Assembly: GCA_030549335.1 (NCBI GenBank)
Contig: CM060194.1
Span: forward strand, 38,395,171 to 38,459,170
Direction: 5' to 3'
Source: Pontederia crassipes
Lineage: Eukaryota; Streptophyta; Magnoliopsida; Commelinales; Pontederiaceae
DNA: 64,000 nucleotides
The number at the start of each line of letters is the position of its first letter. Positions within the stretch are counted from its first letter, which is position 1. Shown piece by piece: positions 47,921 to 60,282 of the stretch. A program made the translations under genes and the position numbers. The notes under the pieces are model-generated. The model had not been told where the DNA came from and made no database searches. It saw nothing but the letters and a program-made list of their open reading frames with translations.

Positions 47921-48919
47921 AAAAGGAATGAGAATACTCACACTTGAGAAAGGAACGTGGCACAAAGTATAAGAAAGTACTATTTCACCAAACTTTGGTA
48001 CAATGAAACCAAGAATTTGGGATTGGGCAGCTTCCACCTTTTCTCTAGGCATAGAACTAACCACAATGATTCAATCCGCTGCACAAGAAATTTTTTTTTT
48101 GGAGATAAAGGATGCATTGACTAACTGCATGGTTCTACAAAATGAACAATGAGGCTCTCAGCAGTTATCTCCTACACAATATATTATGATTAATTCTACT
48201 CGAGTAAGCAAGATTATCGGCTGCACTACTTTTCCTCCTTGAGCAATGTATGCGTTTAAAGCTCAAAAAAAAGTTTGCAAGGTTCTAAATCTCGTCCATG
48301 GTCGACTAGATCCGCCATGTCATTCCAGAGTTCTTGATGATATCCACTAGAGTTGAAGGGTCTATTCCAAAATGATGCTTTGAATGGGGAGAAAGAATGG
48401 TAAGAAGGATGAAGGGAAATGAGAAGAATATGTTTCCTGGTTTAGTTGAGTTTAAGTTAGAGAGAAACAAAAGAGAAATCCCTTCCTTTCCCTTCCATTC
48501 CCTTTCAATATTCCGCTTTTCTTTTCCTTTCAAATCGGGGTGGAAAGGAGAGGAAAGACATGTTTAGTATGTGTTTTTAATTTTGACCAAATAAATTAAA
48601 CATATAATTATATATGTATATGATAAAAATTGTATAAATAAATTAATCACTTAACATTTATTTCCTTCCTTCCCCTTTAATGATATCAACCAAACGCATT
48701 CATTTTCCTACATTTCCTTTCCATCATTTTCCTTCTCACTCTTTACCTTTCCTTTCTCTTAATGAATTTTGAACCAAACAAGCATTTAATCTCCATAGCG
48801 CACCATATGCTTAGGCCAGTAACATGGCATTTGATAGTACCTGCAAACATAAAGTTAGCATTAGTATTGTGGATAATAAACTCCTCATGTCCAACGGTAG
48901 AAGCAGCCATAAGTATTAA
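47921..48919. other. AT-rich intergenic stretch
   Basis: No gene supported. 48470-48760 is rich in tttcctttcc/ggaaagg words and ends gaaccaaacaagc, the phrase often seen at ends of hAT-type MITEs, but I could not find a matching pair of termini. Confidence 0.4.
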
Positions 48920-51430
48920 TGTAACGCCCAAAAATTTGACCCTACCACATGGCGAGATCTCCTCTCGATCGTTCCTTTTTTTATTTTTTTTACTCTTTCA
49001 TTGACCCAAATGGTCAAGAAAGGTGACATATCAGCGTAAGACTTAACAATAAAAATAATACACAATAAAAGAGAAGGCGGAAGCAAAATGGATAAAAGCA
49101 CGTCAGAGCAAAATGCGAAAGCCAAAGTTACATCCAAAGTGTCTCAATATGAGGTAAACAAAGGTAAGGTACTTGTACTAAATATAGAATAGTCTGCGGT
49201 CAGCCATGACATGATATGTTCCATCAAAATAGATACACCACCTAACATAACGTAAAAACATGTGACCACTCAACCACGACCATGTGCACATGTCACCTGA
49301 ACTGCAGACACCGCACAAACACCAACACATTGTGTGTTAACATCATGTATCTGTGGAGATCACATAGAGAAGCAAGCTCAATCATTAGTAAAAAGTTAAG
49401 TGTGAGTTTGTATAGATCATAAGATAATTCTATAAGAATAAACATGAACTAAAACATATAAATCATATATGAGAAGAATGGATCAATTATGGAGAATCAT
49501 TAAGAGGATCATGGGTACATGTTCATTCAATTCATTTCCTTTCATTTTCATGTTCGTGGTTCATTGTCCATATCATTCATGTTCATTGTTCATTCATTCC
49601 TCTTTGGCCATTCATGTTCTTTCATTCTTGGAAAAGCTCTTCGAGTTTTCAGGAAAATACCATTGCAAATACACAAGAGTGCAACTATCTAGGCCATAGT
49701 GGGCCAGTGGGAGATCAGTGCCATGGCCAGCCCCGTCGGGCGGAATGACCATGTGCAAAGCAGAAACATCCATAGGGATAAACTCCCATCTAGATAGACA
49801 AGTGGTACTCCTTTATCATTCGTGGATGTCTCTTTCAATCCGAGTATTGATCAAGGTTGTATGGAGCATAGTTCTGTTCCATCATCCATGAACCTCTCTT
49901 TCAATTCGAGGATTGATCAAAGCCATATAAAGCATAACTCCGTTCCATCATTCATGGACCTCTCTTTCAATCCGTAGATTGACAAAAGCCATATAGAGTA
50001 TAGTTTCATTCCATCATTAAGTTCATCTCATTTGTTCAATTAGGTGGATAGAAGTTTAGTAAATCAAGGGTTCAATTAAAAGTCGTATACTGTCTGTCCA
50101 CATATAGGACGCTGAAAGTCAAAAGGCAATCCACTTTAGGTCCATTCAGCTGTTGTCCGAAAAGGGAGCGGACGCCCGTTTATCAGTATCTTTTTGGTCG
50201 ATCAAAAAGGCAGGGGTCGACCATTTAGTGTCCATTCTTCATTCATTTCATTATCATATTCTTTCGATCGATCGAGAGAGTTTCAATCATCCATTTTCAC
50301 ATGAGTGATCTTTCAAACTTTCGGTCAGTCAAAACTGGACCAGTCATCCGTTATGAATGGTGTCATCTTCCTCCTCAGTCGATCGAATTCCTCCGTCGAT
50401 GGTCGAAAGTTATTTTGATGAGATAATTCGGATCGGTCGATCGAAACGGTTTCAGTCGATCGACTAGTTATTGTCGCCATTAACGAGTCTCGACATTTTT
50501 TCAGTTTAATCGTCGGAAATGATTTTGGATTTCCGTTATATCGATCGACTTTCGATCGTCTGATATAGTTGTCGTTATACTTTTGTCGAACTAAATCGGA
50601 CGCCCGAAATGATTTCAGTCGACCGCTCTAGTTTGACAGGGCCACAGGTCATTGCAAAATTCTTACATTTTTAATCAGCTTTTCAAACAAACATAGCTCT
50701 AAGCATATTCTACACAATCCCTAACATATAGCATGATTCTGAAGCATTCCTAAACATAAATCTTATTCTGAACGTAGCATGCATGTCATTTTCTTTCATA
50801 GGTCATAACTTTTCGAGCTTTCTTGTCATCAATTATAAACATGATTCCTAATCTATCTTAATTCCAATTTAGCATGAAATATCATTTCAGAGATATGAAA
50901 AACTAATTGTCTAACTCATACTTTAAAAGATCAAATCATTCATCGTGAGAAACAAGTCATAGCATCATGTATTAACATCCGGTCGAAATGTAAAATCATT
51001 GAACTCGGATATGAAACTCCATAGATTCATATGACATGGTCTCTACTCTCAACTAGAATAAATCCTACATCTACCGAGGTCCTTAGATCATGCAAATTCA
51101 TCAAGAATCTATCCCATGACTCAGATCTCGAAAACACATCTTAAAGCCTACGATTTTTTTGTGGTTTATCCTCATGATGTTCGTCCTCATGTTCGTTCTT
51201 GTCGTCTGCCGTCGTCTCCCGCGTCATTCATGCCAAATGATCCTGCTGGAGTGCCTCCCTCTGCTGTTGTCTATGCGTGCCGAAGGAGAAGGGGAAAATA
51301 GGGTGAGAGAGTGAAGAGAGAAATTGAGAAAGAGAGTGGGGAGGAGAGGTTTTATGGGGGGCGGTTGCCTCATGATCTCCCCCCCCCCCCCTCTGGTGAA
51401 TGCTCGTGGAAATGTATTTGGCAATAAGGC
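48920..51430. mobile_element. LTR-like sequence, probably Ty3/gypsy
   Basis: Starts TGTAACGCCC, a common first ten bases of plant Ty3/gypsy LTRs. It runs through non-coding sequence with many gatcgatcg/ggtcgac words (50190-50640) and a pyrimidine-rich GC segment (51160-51390, with a C run of about 13). No internal coding region and no confirmed second LTR or target duplication, so this may be a solo or truncated LTR; the right edge is approximate. Confidence 0.45.
49815..50015. repeat. Three tandem copies of a 66-bp unit
   Basis: Units start at 49815, 49881 and 49947, with the next partial start at 50013, each atcattcatggacctctctt-like then gattgatcaaagccatat. They lie inside the LTR-like region; such arrays often mark LTR enhancer blocks. 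Confidence 0.85.
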
Positions 51431-51580
51431 CTATTGTTGGATCATGGAAATGTATTTAATAGAGACGAGGACCCCAAGATATGTGAAAGGCAAATTGTCT
51501 TACCTAATGCCTAACTAGTTGACAATTGATTGTTTCCTCCCATTGTTCAATGTCCTAAGTAGATACATCTCAGTTTCTTT

Positions 51581-51722
51581 ATGGATTTATCAATTGGCTA
51601 GTAAGACTATAAGATAATTTAAGTAGTTCACCTAGGAACTTGCAATTTTTCATGGATTTATCAATTGGCTAGTAAGACTATAAGATAATTTAAGTAGTTC
51701 ACCTAGGAACTTGCAATTTTTC
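51581..51722. repeat. Tandem duplication, 2 x 71 bp, in the old LINE
   Basis: 51581-51651 and 51652-51722 are identical 71-bp copies in the RT part of the LINE just after the YVNG motif. Identity shows the duplication is far younger than the LINE, or an assembly duplicate. Confidence 0.95.
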
Positions 51723-53425
51723 ATATTGACAACAACAATAATTAACAGACCATTCACATAAAGCATATGACTAAGGGAAAAGTTTGAATGTGAAAAGGAA
51801 TTAAAGTTCTGTGAGCCACAACATCGATTAAACTAGAAAGAGAGGATCACAGTGACTTTTAAATATGGAGAAGGTGTTCCATTGATATAACATGAGAAAA
51901 GTGGTGATTCAACAAAAGCCATGATTCAGTTAATACAAGTTAGTGAATAATTCATACAAAGGAGAGAAATTTTAATAACATATTAGTGTCAAATGCTTTG
52001 GTCATATTTGCCTTAAGAATCATAGTTATTTTCTTCCTACCTTTGTTCATAGTGTGAGCCATTTCTTGTATAAGTAAGATATTATCTTGAATTGATCTAC
52101 CACAAGAAAAGTGGATTGGCATTTATTGATTATAGTGTCCAAGTAAGCCTAAGGCCAAAATTCTTGCGTTACACTATAGATGATGTTACAGAGTGCAAGA
52201 GTCATGAAGTAAATTATTTTGTTTGGATTTTTTTTGTTGATTAAGGTATATGATCATTCTCTTGGCAATTTCTTGTTTAAGAAAAATGTCTAGATTTGAA
52301 AAATAATGTCTTGCCCAATAATATCCTAATAGGTTTATAAAGTTCTAAAGTAAAGCCATCTGGCCCTAAAACCTTGCCAAGGACCAAGGACAAAAACCTA
52401 CCTACATTTTTTTCTCTAATTATTGGAGCAAGATGTTATCTAAGGTGGGTAAATTAGGGCATGAAGTTGGAGGTATCTCAGGTTGTGGATTGTGTTGCCA
52501 AAGAGTTTTATACTAATCAACAAAGACATATGAGATTTCATTATCTTTATCAAGTTCCTAGGACCAGGTTCAATGGACTGAATTAGATTGTTCTTATACC
52601 AAATCATGGCATTTAGATGGAAGAATTTGGTACCTTTATCACCCTCATTTATCCATTTAATCCTGGATTTTGGCCATCGATTGATTGTGACCTACCTAAG
52701 GATAGTAGTATGTAGATGATAAATAAATCTAAGACTGCCAAGATCTTGGTCAGTGAGACGAGTGGCCTCATCCTTAATTTCAGGTAGGCTAATATAGTTT
52801 TTGAGGTCAAGAGCTTTGTTTTCTAAGCCAAGTGTTGTTTATTTCATTTCATGATTTTTTCGTTAACCTCCTTGGGGACCTATGTATAGGGTCATGTGAT
52901 GATCTATTATCCCATATTTCTTTAACAATTTGATGAGCATCTAGTTATCCCAACTAAAATAATTCATATTTAAACATATGAGGTTTTCAATTTTAGAGTT
53001 GAATAGGATTCGGTTATAGTCTGAAGCACATCTTGACAATGAGTGGAGACTTAAAGCAGGGACGCGTTCAAGAGAAGGCTATCTAATTTAGACCAAATTA
53101 TAGCTAGTCCTTTTTCTATTATTGCACTAGGTTTGTGGATCTCCTTTAAGGGGAATATCAATAAGACCATGGGTGCTAATGAATTTTTTGAGTTGATTAA
53201 TATATCTAGTGAGTTTAAAAGGTCTACCTCCTTTCTTATCCTCAAGCTAGGTATATGGATTAAATATCCAATTATGTCCCATGGAAAATCAAACATTTAT
53301 AGTTTAGCTAAATCATGTCATAATTGTGTTCTAATATCAAGGGAGGTGTTGATGTATGCACATGTAAGAAAGAATGCAAAATAATACATTCATATAACTG
53401 CATCCAATAGTTGAGATGTGACTGA

Positions 53426-54833
53426 TGTAGGATCAAAAGCATCAAGAGGGGGGGGGGGGGGTTGATTTGGTGTATAAAGATTTTAATCGTGTATTTCAAA
53501 ACTAATTTTGTTAAAATCGATAAAAATAATCACAAGAAAAAATATAATAATGAAGTGCAAATGAGAGAGAAAATGCGAACATAAGAGGCACAATGTGTTG
53601 ACGAAGTTTGACCCAACTTCTTGGCCTACTTCCCCGCTCCGATTTGTCGTCCTCAAAACTGTCAGAGTTCCACTAGCTTTCTATTTTTCTTGTAGGGAAA
53701 GAAATAATATTTTTTTATACCACTCGTCTTCTTCTTTGCTCAAGAGGCAAGGCACACCTCTTCTTACAAGGAGATATTTTCACTAGATCATAATACAATG
53801 ATTCCCTCTAACTCTCTTTTTTTACAAAATATGCTCACATTCAAAACTAGAAGAGGAAGGGATGAATATGCAACTTCGAGTTCAAGAAAATGGTTTGGAC
53901 ATGAAAGAAGCTTTTAAGTGATTTCCCTTGTTTGGATAGGCTTCCTTTAGGCTTTGACACTTCTTTTATAGGTTTATCAATGTGTTGAATACATACAAAA
54001 TCTTTTGCAAAAAGTATACATTAAAATATAGCCATTTCTATTCATTTCTGTATGAGATTGGTCGACCGCTGCTTTTGATCGACTGATTGGCCAATATAAC
54101 TATTGCATTTTTTTGCTTTGTCTCTTCTGAAGTGTCCGGTCGATCAGTCAATATACCAGTTGCCCTTTTTGCTTTGTCTCTTCTGTCCGGTCAACTGATC
54201 CTTCAATCAATCCTTCGATCATCATATTCACGACATGCTTTGAATTTTTTTCTACTGGGCGGTCGATCGATGACATCATTGCTCATTCGATCATCATATT
54301 TGCATGAATTGCTCATTTCTACTAGGAAATCGACCGGTGATGACCGGATCTTCGTCTGTCATATTCATGACATGCGTTGAATTTGATTCTATATTGATCG
54401 GTCGACTGATGTTACGACTGGACCATTGAATGTCATCTTCGCAACATTATCTCGAACATTATTTTCCCTCTAGTCGGCCTATCAGTACCTCAACTGAACT
54501 ATCAACCATCAATATTGTAGCATTGTTTCTGAGCTGATATCTTTTGATCGGCACATCTTTGACAATTTTCCTTCTATATCAATCAGCCGATCCATATGGC
54601 CGAACAACCGGTAGGGCTACTGGTCAATATAAATTTTCTTTTTAATTTTTTAACTTTACCGATCGACCGATTCGGATAAAATTTTCTTTTTATTTTTTTA
54701 ACTTTACGATTTCTTTAACACATATACTCATTTTGATCTTACACCTGCACACATTACTCAAGCATACATTAGTAACTTTTATGTCTAATTGAATTTGTTA
54801 TCATCAAAACTCCAAGAGAAACATGATTAAACA
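53426..54833. mobile_element. Solo LTR, 1408 bp, with ACTGA target duplication
   Basis: Starts TGTAGGATCAAAAGC followed by a G run and ends CATGATTAAACA. The perfect 5-bp direct repeat ACTGA lies at 53421-53425 and 54834-54838. It has TG...CA ends, no internal coding region, and gatcgaccg-like repeats as in other LTRs here. Removing it and one ACTGA joins two pieces of LINE endonuclease in frame, which confirms both edges. It formed by recombination between the two LTRs of a full element. Confidence 0.85.
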
Positions 54834-55797
54834 ACTGAGATCTCAGTTACCTTCAATGCATTATTATTTTGCCATGCTAAGATAATTCCTTCAGAGGATG
54901 TGGTACTTGGAATAGCATAACAATTCCAATTTTTACCTAGGAGACAAGTGATTGTTTGCGATGATTCAAATGTATTGTGTTTCCTGGTTGGGTCGATGAT
55001 GAGGTACTCCCGAACCCGACTTCTTATCTCCACCGATAGTTTGAGGATAATATTTACATTGTTAAGGTTCTTCATTTGTGGACCACTCTAGAACCTTGGC
55101 TTTTACTCTGCATTTCCACCAAAACATTGTTAGTCACATACACAAGATTTATATGTTTAGGCTTACTTTTCATTAATCCATTCTTCGCACTCTAGGCCTT
55201 TCCTTTGAGCTCTAGCGTTGGAGGGGGTTTTAGCTTATGGTTGGGCCGGATCCTTCTTGTGTTCGGTGCGTAGTGATTGAAGAATGTCAAGATCTTCAAG
55301 ATCCACCTCAGAGTGAGTCTCCCTATGAAGACAACTTGGGGGGAGTGGAGATTGGTGAGATATGTGTTATCACATGATTCACCAACATGTCATGGTCAAA
55401 TAATCCACCAGCAAGAGAGGGAAGGTGGTTGAAACGGACCTGGAATACACGTGAGAGACATGGTGTGCTGAGGAGGGGAAGGAGTGGCTATCACAAGAGG
55501 AATCATGATAGTTTCTATATTTGCTTGAGAGAATGATAAAATTTGAAAGGTTGTGTGGTCCATCACCATAGGATCCATGAGTAGTGTGAGGAGCGGAGCC
55601 TTCGTGTAGTGTGATAGTGGTGTCATATTGTGTGTGCAAATGGTGACATATGAGTATGAGACGATTGAGGACCATTGGATATGCACGAAGCACCTGACAA
55701 CTGCGACCTTCCATGCAATTGCCTCGATCACTATTGTAGGTTGTAACGGTTAGACTCCATCCTTAGGTTTTTGCCCTCAGCCATAGGCAGTGTTGTA

Positions 55798-56381
55798 AAA
55801 TCCGATCTGATCGTGATTCGAGTGTTGAGGCAGTCTGTGGATCAATCTAGAACCAACAGGGTTATTGAGCCGAATTAGACATCTGATAAAAACTAGGTTC
55901 AACCTTTGAAGGATGAAATAATACATCAATCCAATCAACCACAATAGGTCATGTGAAAGTTTTTATGTACTAAAATTCTTTTATTGTTTGTCATCAGGTA
56001 AAATTATTTATCCTCTATAAAAAAGTTGTCATTTATTCTTTTGTGTAAATGCTAACTAATTTATTTATTTTGTTTGGTTTTTTAGAACTTTCTCTGACTA
56101 ATATTAATAATTACATCCATAAATTATGAGGTTACATATTAATTTATATATTGAAGATCAAAATAAAAAATGTCTTGACAATTCTCTTATTCTTTTATTT
56201 ATTAAAATATGTTAATAATAGTATTATAATTTATATATTTATTTATATTAATTATTAATAAATAGAAGTTCATAAATATTTTATCTTGATATATCTTTAT
56301 ATTATTTCATTATTTGCGGTCGGACCTTTTGGGATAATCGGTCCATTTGGGTCATCGTCCGATTCAGATTTTACAACATTG
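55798..56381. mobile_element. Small hAT-like non-autonomous element in the old LINE
   Basis: 584 bp with inverted ends CAGTGTTGTAAAATCCGA and TCAGATTTTACAACATTG. The flanking 8 bases (gccatagg, atcatatg) agree at 5 of 8 positions, compatible with a decayed 8-bp hAT duplication. Inside it is AT-rich without a transposase. It lies between the ORF1 knuckle and the endonuclease of the minus-strand LINE. Confidence 0.6.
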
Positions 56382-57560
56382 ATCATATGATCCAGATCCT
56401 GATATCCATCTCCTGCCACATGTCATTACTATTTTTCGGTATGAACCGGTTCAACAGATTGAAGTTCTAGGCGACGAGAAGAACTATCAGCTATGATTTC
56501 GCAACTACCGGAGAACTTGGCTGGAGCTTCCTGGCATCAGTTGACGGTTGTTGTCTTGGTCATGATTGAAAGAGATTGTCGATGGCCCATGGTAGACAAC
56601 ATTTAGGGACCGTATAGTTGGTCATGGTTGCCACATTCGTAGGATCTATCGATGAGAGTGTTCCTAACTCTGGCGATAATTGACAACATTCAAATCTATC
56701 ATCTATTCTTCCACATTTGAAACAAAATGTTAGTAAGCTTTCATATAGAAATTTTTGGAAGTATTTTTTCCTCATTGGAAGGCAAGCCCATATGTCTTAT
56801 TTAATTGGACAATGGAGATCCATCTCCACATAGATTCTCGCTAGCTGACGGGGAGTGAGAATAAATCTTGCCACAATACAACATATATATAGAGTCAAAG
56901 TTGAAAAGCATGGGCGAAAAATTGACATAGCATGGCTAACATAGAGGACATGTCCACAAAAAGATCCATGGGCCTTATGTTAAGACCATGAGCTTTTCCT
57001 GCACCACAAACATTAGGAATTGATTTAACAAGCTCAATAATCTTGCAGATTTGATTTAGGTTTCATAGAGACACAATCTCCTCCTTGAGTGCTTGTATGT
57101 CATCATCATTGCCCGTGAAGTGTACTAGGCTGTTCTCAAGCTCTCAAGTTCGGGCCTCAACCTCATCTAATGGAGTAAAAAGTTCTTCTTTTACTACTTG
57201 TTAGATTTCTCCTGCATCAGAGGTTTTGGTCTGTTCCCTCGAATGATTTCAAACCACGAGCCATTTGATTTGGTTTGTGGGGTCATAGAGATTTGTTTGT
57301 CAGAAGGAATGACAAATGGGTTGGAGCGACTGGATGGTGTTTTGTCAGAGGCTTATATAAGGTTTTGTTGCACTGATGATCGAAGGTTGACGATGAAGGA
57401 GAAGAGGGAAAAAAGATGGGTTTGTGTTGGAAGTTCCAGGTTTGATGCACCGATGATGGAAGGCTGGTAGAGTGGTGGGTTAGAAGGCCACTTGTTTGCT
57501 CCTTTGTTGACATTCAACGGCACATTTTGATTTTGATGCAATGTCCACATGCTTTCACAT

Positions 57561-60282
57561 TGGAATCTTTCTAATTCATGCCATGTTGTTCAAGATTCAT
57601 TATTGTACATGGTTCACGGTATGATGGTTTTCGGAGGGATAATTTGGGATATGGAGAAACGTGCTTGTCGCTTTTATGAGGTTGTTCCCATGACACAAAG
57701 AAGCAATACCTAATTGCATGGGATCATGTTATCCAACCCAAAGGATAATGGAGGCTTAGGGTTAAAAAAATTACAGCTATCAAGCCTTCCAAATCTTGCT
57801 TATAGTACAATGTTATTTTTATTAATTTATGTTATCCAATTCGATCATATGATTTTGACCCGATTTTAATTAACTTGTTAATCAATTAGAGCTAGTTTCG
57901 AGGTTGGATCTTACAATATTGTTTACAGTACAATGTTAAATTATCACCTATTGAACTCTAAATGGAACCTAAAAAGCTCCTCTCCGAACACTTTGAAAGT
58001 GGAAATGTAATATCCTAGTTGTGATATTTTGGACTAAAAAGGGTGTAGCATAAAAACTTAAAATGCTTATTTCATTTCCCATTTGATCCTACACAAGACA
58101 CAATTCCTCCTCCTATCCCACTATTTTTCCCATCAAAGTATTAAAATTTGAAACTTGGAGTTTGTTTGACTAAGAGTATAAATCAATCAAAATAACTTAA
58201 AACAATCTTATTTTTTTCTATTTGGTAATTAAATAAAAGAGTTGATAAGCACTTTCTTAACTACTTATAAATGGAAAAAAATTGAGGGACCCAACTTATT
58301 TTATGAGAGAAAATAAAGTTGATTAGTTTGAATAATAAATATATTATTTTGCTCTTAGAATGTAGATAACTTTTCTCGCTACAATATTAAGACTATTTGT
58401 TCACTCGACAAAAAAAAAATTATAACTTTTTTATTACCAAATATGTAACTATTCATTTTTAAAATCAAATTCAACTATTAAACTGCTTATATCAATTTCT
58501 TCTTCATGATAAAAGCTTCTAATGAGACATTTGAAAGAGAAGCTAAAAGCTTCTAATGAGATTACTAGGGCATGAAAATAGAAGTTAAAAGTTTCTAGAT
58601 AAAGAGAAATTGATCAAAAAGTTCTTTTTGTTGAAAAACTCTAAATATGTAGGTGGCCGAACTCATCTCATTCTAATTTATATTAGAAATGAGAGCTTGA
58701 AAATTTTTTTTGTCATTCTATTGTCTTGATTGTAATGAAATTTGGGATCGTAAGTGAATGATTGGCTTACTGACTATTTGGAAATGTGGCATAAAGCATT
58801 TTATCGTTGATGGCTTTAGAGTAATATTGTGTTATAAAGTTGGAAACATTTCAAATTCATGCCGAATTTTTCAATTGACTTTTGGCAACTAAATTTTAAT
58901 TACTAAAAAATTATGAATAATAAATTATTTGATAGATCTTAAAGTTTACTTTTTTTATTTAATTTGGAGGTGTGTATGAATAGTTATGTCAGAAAATTGA
59001 ATAGTTATGTGACTAACTTGTATACAATAAAATATTTGTTTATTAAATTTGAGTATAAAATTTATTATGTATGTAAGTGCTTAGCTCATTTATCTATATA
59101 ATTTAAATTTATCTTAAAAAGGAGTTGGTGTTGTGTATGTTTTAATATTCAGGTTGACAAAAAGGCCATTGAAGAATTTCTAATAATAAACAAAAATATG
59201 TATCAAAGTTTGTACCTGCCAATCCAGAAAGAAAATAAGATCGATCTTACTTGGGATTTTTTTAACAAACATATAACATATTTACTAATAGGTTATGATG
59301 GGCAGTAGCAATCTGTTATAATTAACACACAACATATTTACTATTGCCATTCTAAAAAATAACAATTAACGTATATAACTACAATTTGTAGCTCTATTTT
59401 AGTTTTAAGTTAATTAATAGGACGCTCATAATATCACTCCTAATAAGCTTAACGTCACTTCAAAGTGACAAGTTTACTTGTCAAATTAATATTCTTATCT
59501 CTCCATCTTCCATTCAAGATATCTTTTTTATTTGTCTGACCATCCAAAATTTCTTGCCTCTTCATCTTCCACCTAATTTATATTAATTAATATTTAACTA
59601 TTTTTATGTATTTCTCTCTTTTTCTATCTCGTGCACTCCTAACCAATATGAGATTAAAGACATATTAAATTAATGTAATATATATAATAGTTTTTGAAAT
59701 TAAAAAATAGCTCATTAAAATTGTGAAAAAGTTCACCAATAATCAACAAATGCAAAACTTTCACTTTCTTTTTATATATATAGTAATTTATTTTCATTTT
59801 ACTATCTTTATTTTCATTTTATTTCATATACTTTTGAGCATTATATATATTTGATGTAATTATAGTTTTCATATTAATTAAATTTATATGTATGTATGAT
59901 ATCTACATTAGAATTATATTTTTATCATTAAAAATTAAAATACTAGCATCTCGAAGAGAGACAATAGAGTAATAAAAAATGATTAGAGGATTAATTAAGA
60001 AAAAACGTTGACTGACAAATGGCAATTAGAATTGAAGATAAATTAAAACTAAGATTGAAATGACAATCAAGTGTTTAAGGAGCGGCATTAAAAGCACTTA
60101 ATTAATAATGATCATTTAAACTTGACTCGTTGGCGGACACGAGCCACATGAGAAAATGGAGACATACTGATCAATCTTATTTGGGATCCGTGCAAATCTA
60201 ACGGGAAAAGGCAACGGACGACCGCCTCGATTCGATTTGAGCAGCCTCGGACGACCGCCCTCGCCGGAGGGCGAAGGGAACG
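57561..60282. other. AT-rich intergenic stretch upstream of the methyltransferase gene
   Basis: No gene supported. Mostly A/T-rich DNA with short open frames only. From 60180 GC rises, which is the presumed 5' leader of the next gene; I see no clear TATA box. Confidence 0.5.

Larger units (their letters stand above)
51500..57560 (-). mobile_element. Old L1-type LINE, minus strand, interrupted by a solo LTR and a small hAT-like element
   Basis: Reading 5' to 3' on the minus strand. ORF1 piece near 56860-56560: ARIYVEMDLHCPIK, then FLYESLLTFCFKCGRIDDRFECC, a decayed CCHC knuckle. Endonuclease: SEGIILAWQNN at 54850-54900, continuing beyond the solo LTR as SQLLDAVI, AYINTSLDIRTQL and PWDIIG at 53420-53260, then IWSKLD near 53090. 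Linker KWINEGDKGTKFFHLNA near 52660-52610. RT: GPDGF near 52360, QSTFLVVDQ near 52120-52100, MILKANMTKAFD near 52010-51980, and YVNG near 51760 where the catalytic YADD is expected. Stops and frameshifts are frequent. Much older than the LINE at 39.6 kb. Ends are approximate. Confidence 0.8.
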
